NCBI GenBank assembly: GCA_018857735.1
Contig: JABMCL010002225.1
Coordinates: forward strand, 38,501 to 102,500
Direction of reading: 5' to 3'
Length of the DNA stretch: 64,000 nt
Source of the DNA: Alviniconcha marisindica
Lineage: Eukaryota > Mollusca > Gastropoda > Provannidae
The notes below the pieces were generated by a model, which saw only the letters and a list, made by a program, of their open reading frames with translations, made no database searches and had not been told where the DNA came from. The position numbers were made by a program, and so were the translations under genes. Positions 1-10,629 of the stretch are shown piece after piece (the first letter of the stretch is position 1; each line of letters opens with the position of its first letter).

Positions 1-31
1 AGGGAGAATGCCAGGTGGGTGGTGGAGAACA

Positions 32-32
<1 letters not shown>

Positions 33-66
<34 letters not shown>
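33..66 (+). repeat. Poly-G run, 34 bp
   Basis: Uninterrupted G run next to the 23-bp minisatellite. Homopolymer length in assemblies is often unreliable. Confidence 0.9.
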
Positions 67-67
<1 letters not shown>

Positions 68-640
68 GAACAGATGGGTGGTCAGGGAGAACACCAGGTG
101 GGTGGTCAGGGAGAACACAGGTGGGTGGTCAGGGAGAACACCAGGGGGGAGGTCAGGGAGAACATAGGTGGGTGGTCAGGGAAAACAGGAGGGTGGTCAG
201 GGAGAACACAGGTGGGAGGTCAGGGAGAACACAGGTGGGTGGTCAGGGAGAATATAGGTGGGTGGTCAGGGAGAACAGGTGGGTGGTCAGGGAGAACACA
301 GATGGGTGGTCAGGGAAAACAGGTGGGTGGTCAGGGAGAACATGGGTGGGTGGTCAGGGAGAACAGGTGGGTGGTCATGGAGAACACAGGTGGGAGGTCA
401 GGGAGAACACAGGTGGGTGGTCAGGGAGAACATGGGTGGGTGGTCAGGGAAAACAGGAGGGTGGCCAGGGAGAACACAGGTGGGAGGCCATGGAGAACAC
501 AGGAGGGTGGTCAGGGAGAATATAGGTGGGTGGTCAGGGAGAACACATGGGTGGTCAGGGAGAACACCAGGTGGGTAGACATGGAGAACACCAGGTGGGT
601 GGACAGGGAGAAAGCCAAGTGGGAAGTCGTGGAGACCTGT
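67..640 (+). repeat. 23-bp minisatellite in a TRPA1 intron
   Basis: About two dozen copies of a unit containing GGTGGGTGGTCAGGGAGAAC. It stays open in all three forward frames because 23-bp units rotate the frame and the unit has few stop-like triplets; no coding function is implied. Each unit holds an ACACAGGTGG acceptor-like core. Confidence 0.92.
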
Positions 641-698
641 GTTTCACAATGACACAGTGTCAAGAACCAGTCAGTCAGTGTTCTCAATGTGTTGACAG

Positions 699-887
699 AT
701 GTCGCTGAGCGCGTCTTTGACCGCTGTCTGAGCTATGGGCAAGAGAAGAACCCTGAACGTCCTGCATATGAGATCACCTTCAACTACGAGTTTCTGGACG
801 ACACATACATGGCATGGATCCATGAAGATTACAGGAAGCGCATGAGATCTGATGATACCACTTCCATGAGCGACTCCTCCTCCATGG
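699..887 (+). CDS. TRPA1: TRPA1 exon: pre-S1 linker
   Basis: Acceptor TTGACAG ends at 698 and donor GTAAGG begins at 888. It starts with two bases of a split codon and ends with one. It encodes a charged linker that includes DTYMAWIHEDYRKRM and a serine-rich end. Confidence 0.85.
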
Positions 888-1119
888 GTAAGGCAAGGAG
901 ATGGACTCCATCGTGTTTGTTCGATTTTAGTTCCTTTTTCATTGATTTTGTCTGTAGGCAAGCATGAACATGTGATCAGTGTTTTTCAAGCCAATAAGGC
1001 TTTTCCTGCAAAGCGTCATAGTTGGCATTTCATCAGGCAACATTTGAGGTCTTCTAGCTTTTTGTTGTAGTTTGGAAGTGCTACATGGGGACAGTCTGAG
1101 TAAAGACCAGTAAGAGATC

Positions 1120-1174
<55 letters not shown>

Positions 1175-4100
1175 CCCACAAAAAATCCCACAGCAACAAC
1201 AAGAACAACAACAAAATGGGAGAGGGAGAGTTTCTTGAAAGTTATACTCTGAACAGAGCAAGCTTTGAAAAGTGCAAGATGTGTATGCAACACATTCTCA
1301 TGACCTTGTGTCACTTAGGCGTTCCATGATCCAATGAAGCTAAACCTGCCTTGTGATTCAGGGAGCGCCTTTGATGACGAAGACCGCCTGCTGCCCACTG
1401 CTAGACCGTACTCCTCAGACTCCAACTTCCTCAAGAAGAACCATCCTCTCTTCATCATGGTAAACAGTTAGGGTCTTTGTGTAATTTTGTTGTGTTCTTT
1501 GCTCAGTATGCTGACCAATACTGACCAATAGTTGTGAAATATTTCATTTCTCCAGTTCGGTATTGAAAAGTTGATTTTGGGGTTGTAATGTGGTGGTCGT
1601 AGCCAGTTTTATGCTGGTGGATCACTCATCATTGAATCGAGTTCTGTCGAAAACCTCTGCTTCCGGTACATTTGGTAGAAAATTGTATCCCATTTTTGAA
1701 CACTAACAATTTGCAAAGTGTAATAAGGGCAGGGTAAAGGCACATTGCCGTCTTTGGAAGCAGGCAGTTGGTTGATTAGGCACAGCAGGTGCAAGTCTAC
1801 TGAGCCTCAGGCAGTATAGCAGAAGCACTAAGATGTACACTGAAGATCACAACATCAACGGATAACATCACAGAATCATCAGTGGTTGCAGAATTTATCA
1901 ACATGCATACAGCTAAAAGTTAAGTCATGTCTTATTAATTACTGGTGGCATGACCTGATTTATTCATTTGTGAAATGTCAGATTGTGCAGATAATCCACT
2001 CAGTACTGACCTTGTGGGACAGCTTAATGAGACTGTTTTTTTATATAGTTTGACTGGATGCCTGTTGTGTGTGTGTGTGTTTTTATAGTTTGACTGGATG
2101 CTTGTGTGTGTTTTCTTTTTATAGTTTGACTGGATGCCTGTTGTGTGTGTTCTTTTTATAGTTTGACTGGATGCCTGTTGTGTGTGTTCTTTTTATAGTT
2201 TGACTGGATGCCTGTTGTGTGTGTTCTTTTTATAGTTTGACTGGATGGCTGTTGTGTGTGCATGTTTTTTTATAGTTTGACTGGATGCCTGTTGTGTGTG
2301 CATGTTTTTTTATAGTTTGACTGGATGCCTGTTGTGTGTGTGTGTTTTTATGGTTTGACTGGATGCCTGTTGTGTGTGTGCATTTTTGTAGTTTGACTGG
2401 ATGCCTGTTGTGTTTTTTTTTTTTTATAGTTTGACTGGATGCCTGTTTTTTTGTTTTGTTTTGTTTTGTTTTTATAGTTTAACTGGATGCCTGTTGTGTC
2501 ATGTGTGCATGTTTTTTTTAATAGTTTGACTGGATGCGTGTTGTGTGTGTGTGTGTTTTTATAGTTTGACTGGATGCCTGTTGTGTGTGTATGTGTTTTT
2601 ATAGTTTGACTGGGTGTGTGTTGTGTGTGCGTGTTTTTTTTAATAGTTTGACTTGATGCCTGTTGTGTGTGTGTTTTTTTTATAGTTTGATTGGATGCCT
2701 GTTGTGTGTGCATGTTTTTTTTATAGTTTAACTGGATGCCTGTTGTGTGTGTGTGTTTTTATAGTTTGACTGGGTGCCTGTTGTGTGTGTGTGTGTTTAT
2801 AGTTTGACTGGGTGCCTTTTGTGTGTGCGTATTTTTTTATAGTTTGACTGGGTGCGTGTTGTGTGTGCGTGTTTTTTATAGTTTGACTGGATGCCTGTTG
2901 TGTGTGCATGTTTTTTTTATAGTTTGACTGGGTGCATGTAGTGTGTGTGTGTGTTTATAGTTTGACTGGGTGTGTGTTGTGTGTGCGTGTTTTTTATAGT
3001 TTGACTGGATGCCTGTTGTGTGTGTGTGTGTGTTTTTATAGTTTGACTGGGTGCGTGTAGTGTGTGTATGAGCCCAGGGTGGCAAACTGAGAGTGATGAA
3101 ACTCTGACCAACAGGTGAGCTCAGAGAGAGAGATTTTGCTGGACCACCCCCTGGTGACATCCCTGCTCAACCACAAGTGGAACACCTTTGGCCGCTTCTT
3201 CTACTACCTGTCCTTGTTCATCTACTGCATCTTCCTCACCTTCCTGACTGGCTACATCGTGCAGTCTAAGCCCCCACAGACCTTGTAAGTGTCACTGTCT
3301 CTCGCAAATTGCCACAGTAGATTGCATGAATTTCCAGAACAGACATAAAATTGTGGACAACTGTTTTACTTTGTTGTTAGTTTGTCTTGGTGTCTTACTC
3401 TTAGTCAAGTACTACTTTATTTCAAAGGAAAACATGGGTGCCACACATGAATTATGAACAAAGTTAACAATATCTATTTGAATAAAAGATTCACAGTTTA
3501 AGAGTGTGCAGTAATGTACAGGCAAGGTTAAAACCGCAAGTATTATTTAAATATAATATATATTACTTATGGCAATATACTCTAAAAATAAACAGTCACA
3601 CACATAATATGACTGAGATATAACACATTAGTAGGCACAAATACAAGTATCACCTTTTGTCCTATCCTTTCACACCCACACCCACATCCATACACTCTCT
3701 ATCAGTGCATGTAGTGAAATTTCAGGCTGTCAAAAAATGGTGCTGGGCAGGTTTTTTCTTTCTTTTGCTTGCTCTAAAGGGCAGGTAGGAAATAACGTTA
3801 AATCCACACCCTTCATGCAGATGCTGAATAGTCTAAAGGTTTACTGTTAGCATCCTGATCATCTTCATGTTTGTTGTCACCATCATATGATCCAAACACA
3901 TAAAAGGTTCAAAAGAACGCTTATTTATTAGGACATGAACACACAGTCTGCGAATTTTCAGGGTAATCCCCTTTGTCAAGCTACAGAACGACACTTAAAC
4001 AACAGTTAAATGGTTAAAATGATGAAAAATAAAATGAGAAGTGGAATAACTTACTTTTTTTGATTGAGCTGTTGTTTTCCTGTCCAGTGCTTGGAAGATG

Positions 4101-7100
4101 AGCAGCGAAATAACTTATCTTTTTTTGGTTGAGCTGTTGTTTTCTTGTCCAGTGCTTGGAAGAATCATTATATGTTTGTTTTGTATTTTCAGTAACAGTT
4201 CTGATGCCTCAAAGATAGAAGACAACAACTGTGACAACCTGAGCACCAGCTACAGCCAGGATCTCTTCCCCAAGATTGGAACCTACGTCATCATTGCACT
4301 GGCTGCATTCAACTTGTTGAAAGAGGTAACTGTAGTTTTGCAGACTGTCTGAAGGTGAATTTCTATCATACATGGGTGAGATGACACAACCATTGACAGT
4401 TTTCATGGGTGAAAGTATGTCTATTTAGGCAGAGATCTGTAAAAATCTAAATGTGGATGTGATCTCTGCACTTTGAGAATCCCCCCCCACCACCCCCCAC
4501 CCCACCCCATCCCAAATGATCTTGTTCCTCGATCTTGTCTAATCCATACAACTGATGGCTAGCAGGTCAATGTTTTCTGAAGTTGGCATGTGCACATGCA
4601 TCACCAGAAGTCGGTGACAGAGGTGCCTTTTAAGATGGAGCCCTCTGCCGATTTACACAGCTAAATTGACAAAATAAGTCATCCATTGAGATTTGAATGG
4701 GAAATTTGCTATGTCTGTTCTCCTGTGGATACCCCAACAACTGGACAGAAACCTCAGGTAAACTGAGAACCATAGACGTAGGTGGCACTGAGTGAGAGTG
4801 CTCACACTTCAAAGCCATGTTAAACAAGCATGATCACGTGAGGTTACCACATGGATGGGTGTCTGTTGCGTGTTAGGCTTTGTAGGCACAAAGCCTAGCA
4901 CACAACAGACACCCAAGATTTCTCAGGAGTCAAATTCTGTGCAGACCCTACAAAATGTATGTTTTAGTATTATCTATCTTCCTACAACTGACAAAGACTT
5001 TCTATCGAAAGCGCTTGTGTTTAATTGTTCCTTGTATTTCGTTAAGTAGGTGAGTACACTTCCCCAGATATGTCCTACAAAAGTCTTTCAGATCAGACTA
5101 TAAACTGAGATCCCCCATTTCAGTATGCGTGCGAAAAGATCACATCTGCACATTAAAGATCCGGTAGTCCATGTAACTTGTAAGAGTTTGGTGGATTATG
5201 GAAACGCGACAATAACCCAGCACGCACTGAAAGTGTCAGAGTCTTTTTCAAACTGTTGAAGTTGAACACTGTATTACAGAAGAAGAAGAAGGATTGAGAG
5301 CAAATATCACAAGAGTAATTCTGGAAAAAGTGAATGATACTTTGACTGCAGAAAATACTAACTAGAATTTGCATGGGAGTTCATAGATATTGACAGTGAA
5401 ACAATCATGAATGACATACTAGTGTCTCCCATTGAAAAGTAAAATTAGTGTTGTATTTGTCTGTCTGTATGTGTTTCAGCTGCTGAAGATCTATCTACCT
5501 GGCATACCTGGGCTGGATGAGTAAAGTACAGTGTTGTATTAATTTGCCTTTATGTCTTGTATTAATTTGTATGTGTTTTGGTTACTGCAGATCTGCCTGG
5601 CACACCTGGTCTGTGTCAGTGAAATGCAGTGTTTTATTAATTTGTCTGTGTGTGTTACAGTTGCTGCAGATCTACCAGGCCAAGCTGGCGTACCTGGGCT
5701 GGATCAACCTGATTGAGTGGACGACCTACATCACCGCCCTCCTGCTCGTCATCAGCTTCAACGAGTGTCAGCGGCAGACAGGATACAGATATGTCAGTGG
5801 CTCCTCTGCTTTTGTTACCTTCTCTTTCCTCACAGAAACCTTTCTTTACAGCTCCGCACAGCTCACCCTCAACTGTCACTATATCTGAAGAAAAAAGGTT
5901 TAATTTTAGGTCGAAATGTAGAAAAAAGTCAGTAATTTTTGAGGAGTTATATTTAGATCTGGAAGACCTTAAACAGGGTCAATCTGACAGGGGTGGGGGG
6001 GAAGAAGAAAAAAAGAGAAGAGAGGGTCCTACTACCTTCATAAAGAGCCTGTTGGGGTGCATCAGTTGGGGCAAAGTCAGTCCGTGCAGATTTAGGTGTT
6101 TGGGTATCTTGACCAGTTTCCTAAGTCACCTTGATCAGTTTTTCTAAGTCGGGGGACAATCTGAAGAGCAGAGTGACATATTTCAGTAACCTGAGTGAGT
6201 CAGTTGAGCTTGTTTGCTTTATTATTTGTTTGTTTAATTTTATGTTGATGTGTAGAAAAACAACAACCAGTAATTAATTGTTGAGGCATTATATTTAGAT
6301 CTGGAAGACCTGAAATAGAGTAAATCTGATGGAAAGACCAAAACAAAGAAGAGGAAAAAAAACCCCAGAGAGAGTCCTACTCCCTTCATATAGAGCATAT
6401 TGTGTGCTTATTGTTTATATCTTTAGTATTATTATGATGATGTTATTGACAGCATGGTGTTCTGCATTGTTTGATGACAGGAGTGGCAGTGGTCACTTGG
6501 GGCAGTGTCCATTTTTCTGGCCTGGCTCAACCTCGTGCTGTTCATCCAGAAGTTCCCACAGCTGGGCATCTACGTTGTGATGTTCACTGACGTCCTCTAC
6601 ACTTTCGCCCAATTCTTCCTTGTCTTCTTCCTCTTCGTCATTGCTTTTGCTTTGTCCTTCTATGCAGTACTACAGGACCAGGTTAGTGATCATTGAGAGA
6701 GAGAGTGTGTATGTGTATGTGTGTTCACGTACATGTGTGTGTGTGAGTGGGGGGGAGTTCCATGTCAGTATGAGACCGATGTGTCAGTGTGTACCTAGGG
6801 CTGGATCAACTGGATCCAAAGTCTTTCATTGACAGTGTCAGCTGCCGATGTCAACACCCACATGTATAAACATTATTTGTGTGTGCGTGTGTGTGTGTGT
6901 GCGTGTTCATGTATGCGCATCACACCATCATTCGCCTTCTGGAGAAAGGCATAAAAAGAGGAAGCGCTTGATGATCTTCTTTGAGAGGATGGGAAAGGGC
7001 CATTGTCAATCAGACCATCATTGAAACTGTTTCAAAGGCAGTGCTTGGGACGCTTCTGAGAAGTGAAGTGCATATATTTATTATGGGCTTTCCCAAGTGC

Positions 7101-7154
7101 ATAGATACCATCTTGAACTGAGCTGAACACTCTTTGTGTGTGGGAGGGTGTTTT

Positions 7155-7201
<47 letters not shown>

Positions 7202-10200
7202 TGCTCTGTGGTACTGAGGGAAGTGTGAGCTGTTGTAGAAAGCACTGAACACTATATGTGGGTCATGAAGCCTGGTCATGCGGTCCATAGAATGTTAGTG
7301 CAGTATGTGCATGCCGCCTTGGCAGGTATGCCTTGCTTGGGTAAAAAATGGGTGACCGTTTAACACAGGTGATCTTTCCAGTGTCAATACCTAGGAAAAC
7401 TTTGTCATTGTGAGACAGAAATGTCCAGTTTCATTGCAGTTTTTGTTGCTTTGTCATTGTGTGGTGACATTTGATGCATGTTTAATGTGTGTGTGTGTGT
7501 GGTGACATTTGATGCATGTTTAATGTGTGTGTGTGTGTGGTGACATTTGATGCATGTTTAATGTATATGTGTGGCGACATTCAGTGCATGTTTAATGTAG
7601 GTGTGTAGCGACATTTGATGCATGTTTAATGTATGTGTGTGGTGACATTTGATGCATGTTTAGTGTATGTGTGTGGTGACAGTTGATGCATGTTTAATGT
7701 GTGTGTGTGGTGACATTTGATGCATGTTTAATGTGTTTTTCAGACGGCATTCAGCAACGTTCCAAAGGCCCTGATAAAGACGTCAGTGATGATGATTGGA
7801 GAATTTGAATTTGATTCCATCTTCAATGACAGCACCAACCCGGTTCCCTACAAAGCTGTTAGCTACTTCCTGTTTGTCGTTTTCCTCATCATCATGTCGA
7901 TCATCCTCATGAACTTGCTGGTCAGTACCTTGCTTCAGGGATAGAAGCAACTGTTGTTTGTTTGAAACATGGCCGATATCAAATTGATTCACTCTAGTAA
8001 ACTACTGCTTTTAACTTAGGACAGAGTTCCTACAGGACCTTCACTAAGCACTGTCCTTGTAGTTTCAGTCTCCTATGATGATTATTTGTGAGGGAGAAGT
8101 AACTGCCATGTCAGCCCTCTTGTCCTGAGGGTGTGTCATTGTACTTGCAGACCTTGGGAGGTCCTCCCAGTGTGTTATTGTTGGACAGTGCAAGTGTATT
8201 TTGGGATACCTTCTTTCAGCAAAAAACAACAACACAAAAACACAACACAACAATAACAAAAACAGAAAAATGTCAACACCTGCTGTGCTCTGCCTATCAG
8301 TCAGTCATTTTTTTTCACTTTCTGTGAGTCTACTGATTGCATGAAGAGCTACAGGTGGTATTGTATGGTTTGTGAGTGTGAACAGGTGGATCACCTGTTG
8401 GTGTGTGTGTGTGTGTGTGAACATGTGGGTCACATGCTGCAGTGTGGAGCTTGTGTGTCTGTGTATGTGTGTGAACACACAGGTCAGTTTGTAATGTGGG
8501 GTTATGTGTGAAGAAGTGATGGTCACAGGCTGTTGAGTGTGTGTGTGTGTGTGAACAGGTGGATCACTGGCTGTGATGTGTGTGAACAGGTGGATCACTG
8601 GCTGTGATGTGTGTGAACAGGTGGATCACTGGCTGTAATGTGTGTGAACAGGTGGATCACTGACTGTGATGTGTGTGAACAGGTGGATCACTGGCTGTGA
8701 TGTGTGTGAACAGGTGGATGTAAATTGTAATGTGTGGTTTGTGCTTGTGTAAACAGGTGGATCAAAGGCTTGTGATGTGTATGTGTGACCAGGTGGATCA
8801 CAGGTTGTAATGTGTGGTTTTTGTGTGTGTAAACATGTGGGTCAAAGGCTGTTGTAATGTGTCTGTGTAAACATGTGGATCAAAGGCTGTTATGTGTGTA
8901 AACAGCCTTAATTTGTGGTGTGTGTGTGTGGAACAGGTGGGTCACAGCCTTAATGTGTGGTGTGTGTGTGTGGAACAGGTGGGTCACAGCCTTAATGTGT
9001 GGTGTGTGTGTGGAACAGGTGGGTCTGGCTGTTGATGACATCAAAGCTGTACAGGAGCAGGCTGCACTCAAACGCATGGCCATGCAGGTAATACGACTGT
9101 CTTCACAGTTTGTCACTGAGGCATGCAGAATCAACCTGGTTTCAGAGGAGTGTAGAATGGAGGCATAATGATATATATACTAAATCCCAGAATGATGGCT
9201 TGTTTTTATACGTAAAAGTTGGTTTGGTTTGTTTTAGCATCAAATATTGTCAGGACTGTCAAAATTCATAATTGATTTTGTGACTGTGTGTGCATTATTC
9301 CTAAGATTTTATCACCAGCTTTGTGCTGTGGTAGTGAAAGTTATTTCCAACTTTGGAAATTAAGATTCAAGGTTCAAGATTAGTTTATTATCTCATCAGA
9401 GAAATTAAAATTAAAATCCATCGGCATTTTGAAATGCTAGGTCTGTTGGACCATGTCTTCTGTTGCCTTTCATGACCACAGGTATGTGGTTCTCAAAGTT
9501 CCATTTCCGATGCGTCTTGTCAGGTGGCGCTAGCCCTGCATGTTGCCTTTCATGCCCACAGGTATGTGGTTCTCAAAGTTCCGTTTTCCATACCCCTTGT
9601 CAGGTGGAGCTAGCCCTGGATGTTGAACGGGTCATCCCAGACTTCATTCGCCGCAAGGCCTTCATCAAGCGCAAGACCATCAAACCCAACATCATGTTCA
9701 GCAACCCCATCTCTCGCTTTTTCTTGAGCCGTGCCGGCCTGACCTCCAAGTCACTGCAGCAGCATCTCAACCCAGAGTTGGTTAGTCAGACTGCCTGCTG
9801 TCATCACCACTTCCCTTGCATTTGCTTTCTTTTGTAGCGTTGTTGTCACAGTCAGACCCCTATGGAAAGGTTGCAGTTAATCAATGATCACTTTGAGGAA
9901 ACTCTCCGGATTAAAAGCAGTCACATTGAGGAAACTCTTCAGACGAAAAACAAACAACAAGAAAGCCACCAAAGGCCTTTAAAAAAATCAGTGGTGGTCT
10001 TTTCATAGGGAGTTCCCTGCAGTTAAGAGTATAAAATTGGCTTTGATAATTACAATGTTCTCAGCTGCATGATTAATTTACCTGTATTGTTATGTGTAGT
10101 GTCCTTACCTGTAAATGTGCTTTAAAAAAAAATGCAGTCACTGAATGAGTGTGTGAGCAAAGGATTTGAGAGAATCTGACCGATTTCATTATGTGTTCAG

Positions 10201-10629
10201 AAAAAAAAAAGCATGTGTAGCTTGTGAGGAAATCTAAATCGTTTTTATTTTCTGTTCACAAACACAGCCTGTGCAATTTGTGAGACCCATTTTATTTTCT
10301 GTTCAGCAAAAATAACAAGTGCAGTTCATGAGGAAGGTATCAGAGAGAATCTGAACCATTTTATTTTCTGTTCAGAAGAATGAGACGTGCAAAATTGGTT
10401 TCTGATGTGACTGTCGCAGGATGACATTGAGAAGGTTCAGGAGGGCCAGGAAAAGCTGAGTGGTGACGTAAAGAAGCTCAAGCGAACAGTCAAAGACCTG
10501 CGCGAGACCTCGCAGCGCATCGAGTCCATGCTGCGTGCCGTGATCCGGGCCAACAAGATCGAGTGGCAGGATGAGGATTACCAGGAGGAGGATGAAGTGG
10601 ATCAGATTGAAGCCGGCCTCAGCATCTAG
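699..10629 (+). CDS. TRPA1: TRPA1 cation channel, C-terminal part (10 exons)
   Basis: This is the 3' part of a transient receptor potential ankyrin channel, a plasma-membrane Ca2+-permeable cation channel that senses irritants and, in many animals, heat. Exons are 699-887, 1362-1459, 3115-3284, 4193-4325, 5661-5792, 6481-6681, 7744-7920, 9019-9087, 9604-9780 and 10420-10629; all junctions are GT/AG and in phase, giving 517 residues before TAG. The pre-S1 linker is followed by S1 (GRFFYYLSLFIYCIFLT), S2, S3, S4 (FLAWLNLVLFIQ), S5, a pore loop with MMIGEFEF, S6 ending IILMNLLVGLAV, the TRP-like helix (AALKRMAMQVEL, close to vertebrate TRPA1 SLKRIAMQVEL) and a C-terminal coiled coil. The ankyrin repeats and start codon lie upstream of the window. 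The family call rests on S6/TRP-helix similarity; a TRPA paralogue cannot be excluded. Confidence 0.93.
1122..1171 (+). repeat. (CA)n microsatellite
   Basis: Pure CA array in a TRPA1 intron. Confidence 0.95.
1362..1459 (+). CDS. TRPA1: TRPA1 exon: pre-S1 linker, second part
   Basis: Acceptor GATTCAG, donor GTAAAC. It encodes SAFDDEDRLLPTARPY and on to NHPLFIM. Its phase fits the flanking exons exactly. Confidence 0.85.
2045..3068 (+). repeat. ~38-45-bp minisatellite in a TRPA1 intron
   Basis: About 25 tandem copies of TATAGTTTGACTGGATGCC followed by TGTTGTG and a variable TG and T stretch. It ends about 45 bp before the exon at 3115. Unit length varies mostly through the TG and T tracts. 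Confidence 0.95.
3115..3284 (+). CDS. TRPA1: TRPA1 exon: S1
   Basis: Acceptor CCAACAG, donor GTAAGT. It carries the LLDHPLVTSLLNHKW motif typical of the TRPA region before S1, then S1 itself. It ends with two bases of a codon. Confidence 0.9.
3405..3706 (+). repeat. ~300-bp dispersed repeat, copy 1
   Basis: Shares long blocks with 16083-16376 in the same orientation, for example GGTGCCACACATGAAT, ACAGGCAAGGTT and CACAAGTATTATTTAAAT-like segments. It is probably a transposon fragment of unknown family. Confidence 0.8.
3890..3995 (-). mobile_element. Penelope-like/hammerhead-type repeat fragment
   Basis: Reads on the minus strand as GCTTGACAAAGGGG, a short loop, CCCTGAAAA, then an AT-rich tail ending CTTTTATGTGTTTGGA. 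A related copy lies on the plus strand at 11153-11245 and a short piece at 59361-59400. The stem-plus-GAAA arrangement recalls repeats associated with Penelope-like elements; the family call is inference. Confidence 0.45.
4193..4325 (+). CDS. TRPA1: TRPA1 exon: S1-S2 loop and S2
   Basis: Acceptor TATTTTCAG, donor GTAACT. It encodes an acidic extracellular loop with possible N-glycosylation sites (NSS, NLS) followed by S2 (IGTYVIIALAAFNLLKE). Confidence 0.88.
4857..4914 (+). repeat. Intronic hairpin, 27-bp arms
   Basis: Arms 4857-4883 and 4888-4914 are complementary except for one C.A mismatch and one G.U wobble, around the 4-nt loop AGGC. It lies in a TRPA1 intron. Confidence 0.85.
5471..5630 (+). 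repeat. Two degraded copies of a TRPA1 exon start
   Basis: 5471-5520 and about 5573-5625 repeat the intron end and the first ~40 bases of the exon at 5661, with shared intron sequence (GTATTAATTTG or TTTATTAATTTG) between copies. The first copy keeps an AG and a GTAAAG and could act as a 41-nt pseudo-exon (5480-5520). Confidence 0.8.
5661..5792 (+). CDS. TRPA1: TRPA1 exon: S3
   Basis: Acceptor TGTGTTACAG, donor GTCAGT. It encodes LLQIYQAKLAYLGWINL and the S3 helix. Two degraded copies of the first part of this exon lie just upstream (5471-5630). Confidence 0.9.
6481..6681 (+). CDS. TRPA1: TRPA1 exon: S4 and S5
   Basis: Acceptor TTGATGACAG, donor GTTAGT. The 67 codons open with EWQW, matching vertebrate TRPA1 HWQWQ, and cover S4, the linker and S5. 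Confidence 0.92.
7160..7200 (+). repeat. (TG)n microsatellite
   Basis: TG array in the TRPA1 intron between the S5 and pore exons. Confidence 0.95.
7484..7737 (+). repeat. ~36-40-bp minisatellite abutting a TRPA1 exon
   Basis: About seven copies of GACATTTGATGCATGTTTAA plus a TG stretch. The last unit runs into the polypyrimidine tract TTTTTCAG of the exon at 7744. Confidence 0.92.
7744..7920 (+). CDS. TRPA1: TRPA1 exon: pore loop and S6
   Basis: Acceptor GTTTTTCAG, donor GTCAGT. It encodes the pore helix, the filter region GEFEF (acidic residues as expected for a Ca2+-permeable TRPA pore) and most of S6. Confidence 0.92.
8366..9018 (+). repeat. Minisatellite carrying copies of a 3' splice site
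   Basis: About 15 units of 30-50 bp built round GTGTGAACAGGTGGATCAC. The last three before the exon read GGAACAGGTGGGTCACAGCC; the real boundary is GGAACAG|GTGGGTCTGGCT. So the acceptor and seven exon bases are part of the repeat unit. Confidence 0.9.
9019..9087 (+). CDS. TRPA1: TRPA1 exon: S6 end and TRP-like helix
   Basis: A 23-codon exon, VGLAVDDIKAVQ to MAMQ, with acceptor GGAACAG and donor GTAATA. The acceptor and first exon bases are copied many times in the preceding intron. Confidence 0.92.
9461..9620 (+). repeat. 80-bp tandem duplication across a splice acceptor
   Basis: Copy 1 is 9461-9540 and copy 2 is 9541-9620, the period being exactly 80 bp. Copy 1 holds a decoy acceptor (ag at 9522-9523) followed by 17 exon-like bases; copy 2 holds the real acceptor and exon start at 9604. 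Confidence 0.93.
9604..9780 (+). CDS. TRPA1: TRPA1 exon: post-S6 C-terminal domain
   Basis: Acceptor CTTGTCAG, donor GTTAGT. It encodes VELALDVERVIPDFIRR and a basic stretch. The first 17 bases also occur 80 bp upstream in a tandem copy. Confidence 0.9.
10420..10629 (+). CDS. TRPA1: TRPA1 last exon: C-terminal coiled coil
   Basis: Acceptor CTGTCGCAG. The 69 codons plus TAG encode DDIEKVQEGQEKL and a heptad-like segment matching the coiled coil that joins the TRPA1 tetramer. The last residues are acidic. Confidence 0.9.
   Translation, partial: DDIEKVQEGQEKLSGDVKKLKRTVKDLRETSQRIESMLRAVIRANKIEWQDEDYQEEDEVDQIEAGLSI

Noticed and set aside
8..652. Gly/Trp/Glu-rich reading frames open in all three plus frames
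   Set aside because: They are translations of a 23-bp minisatellite within an intron; all frames are open merely because the unit lacks stops.
2348..3160. Thr/His/Gln-rich minus-strand frames
   Set aside because: They are translations of the TRPA1 intron minisatellite.
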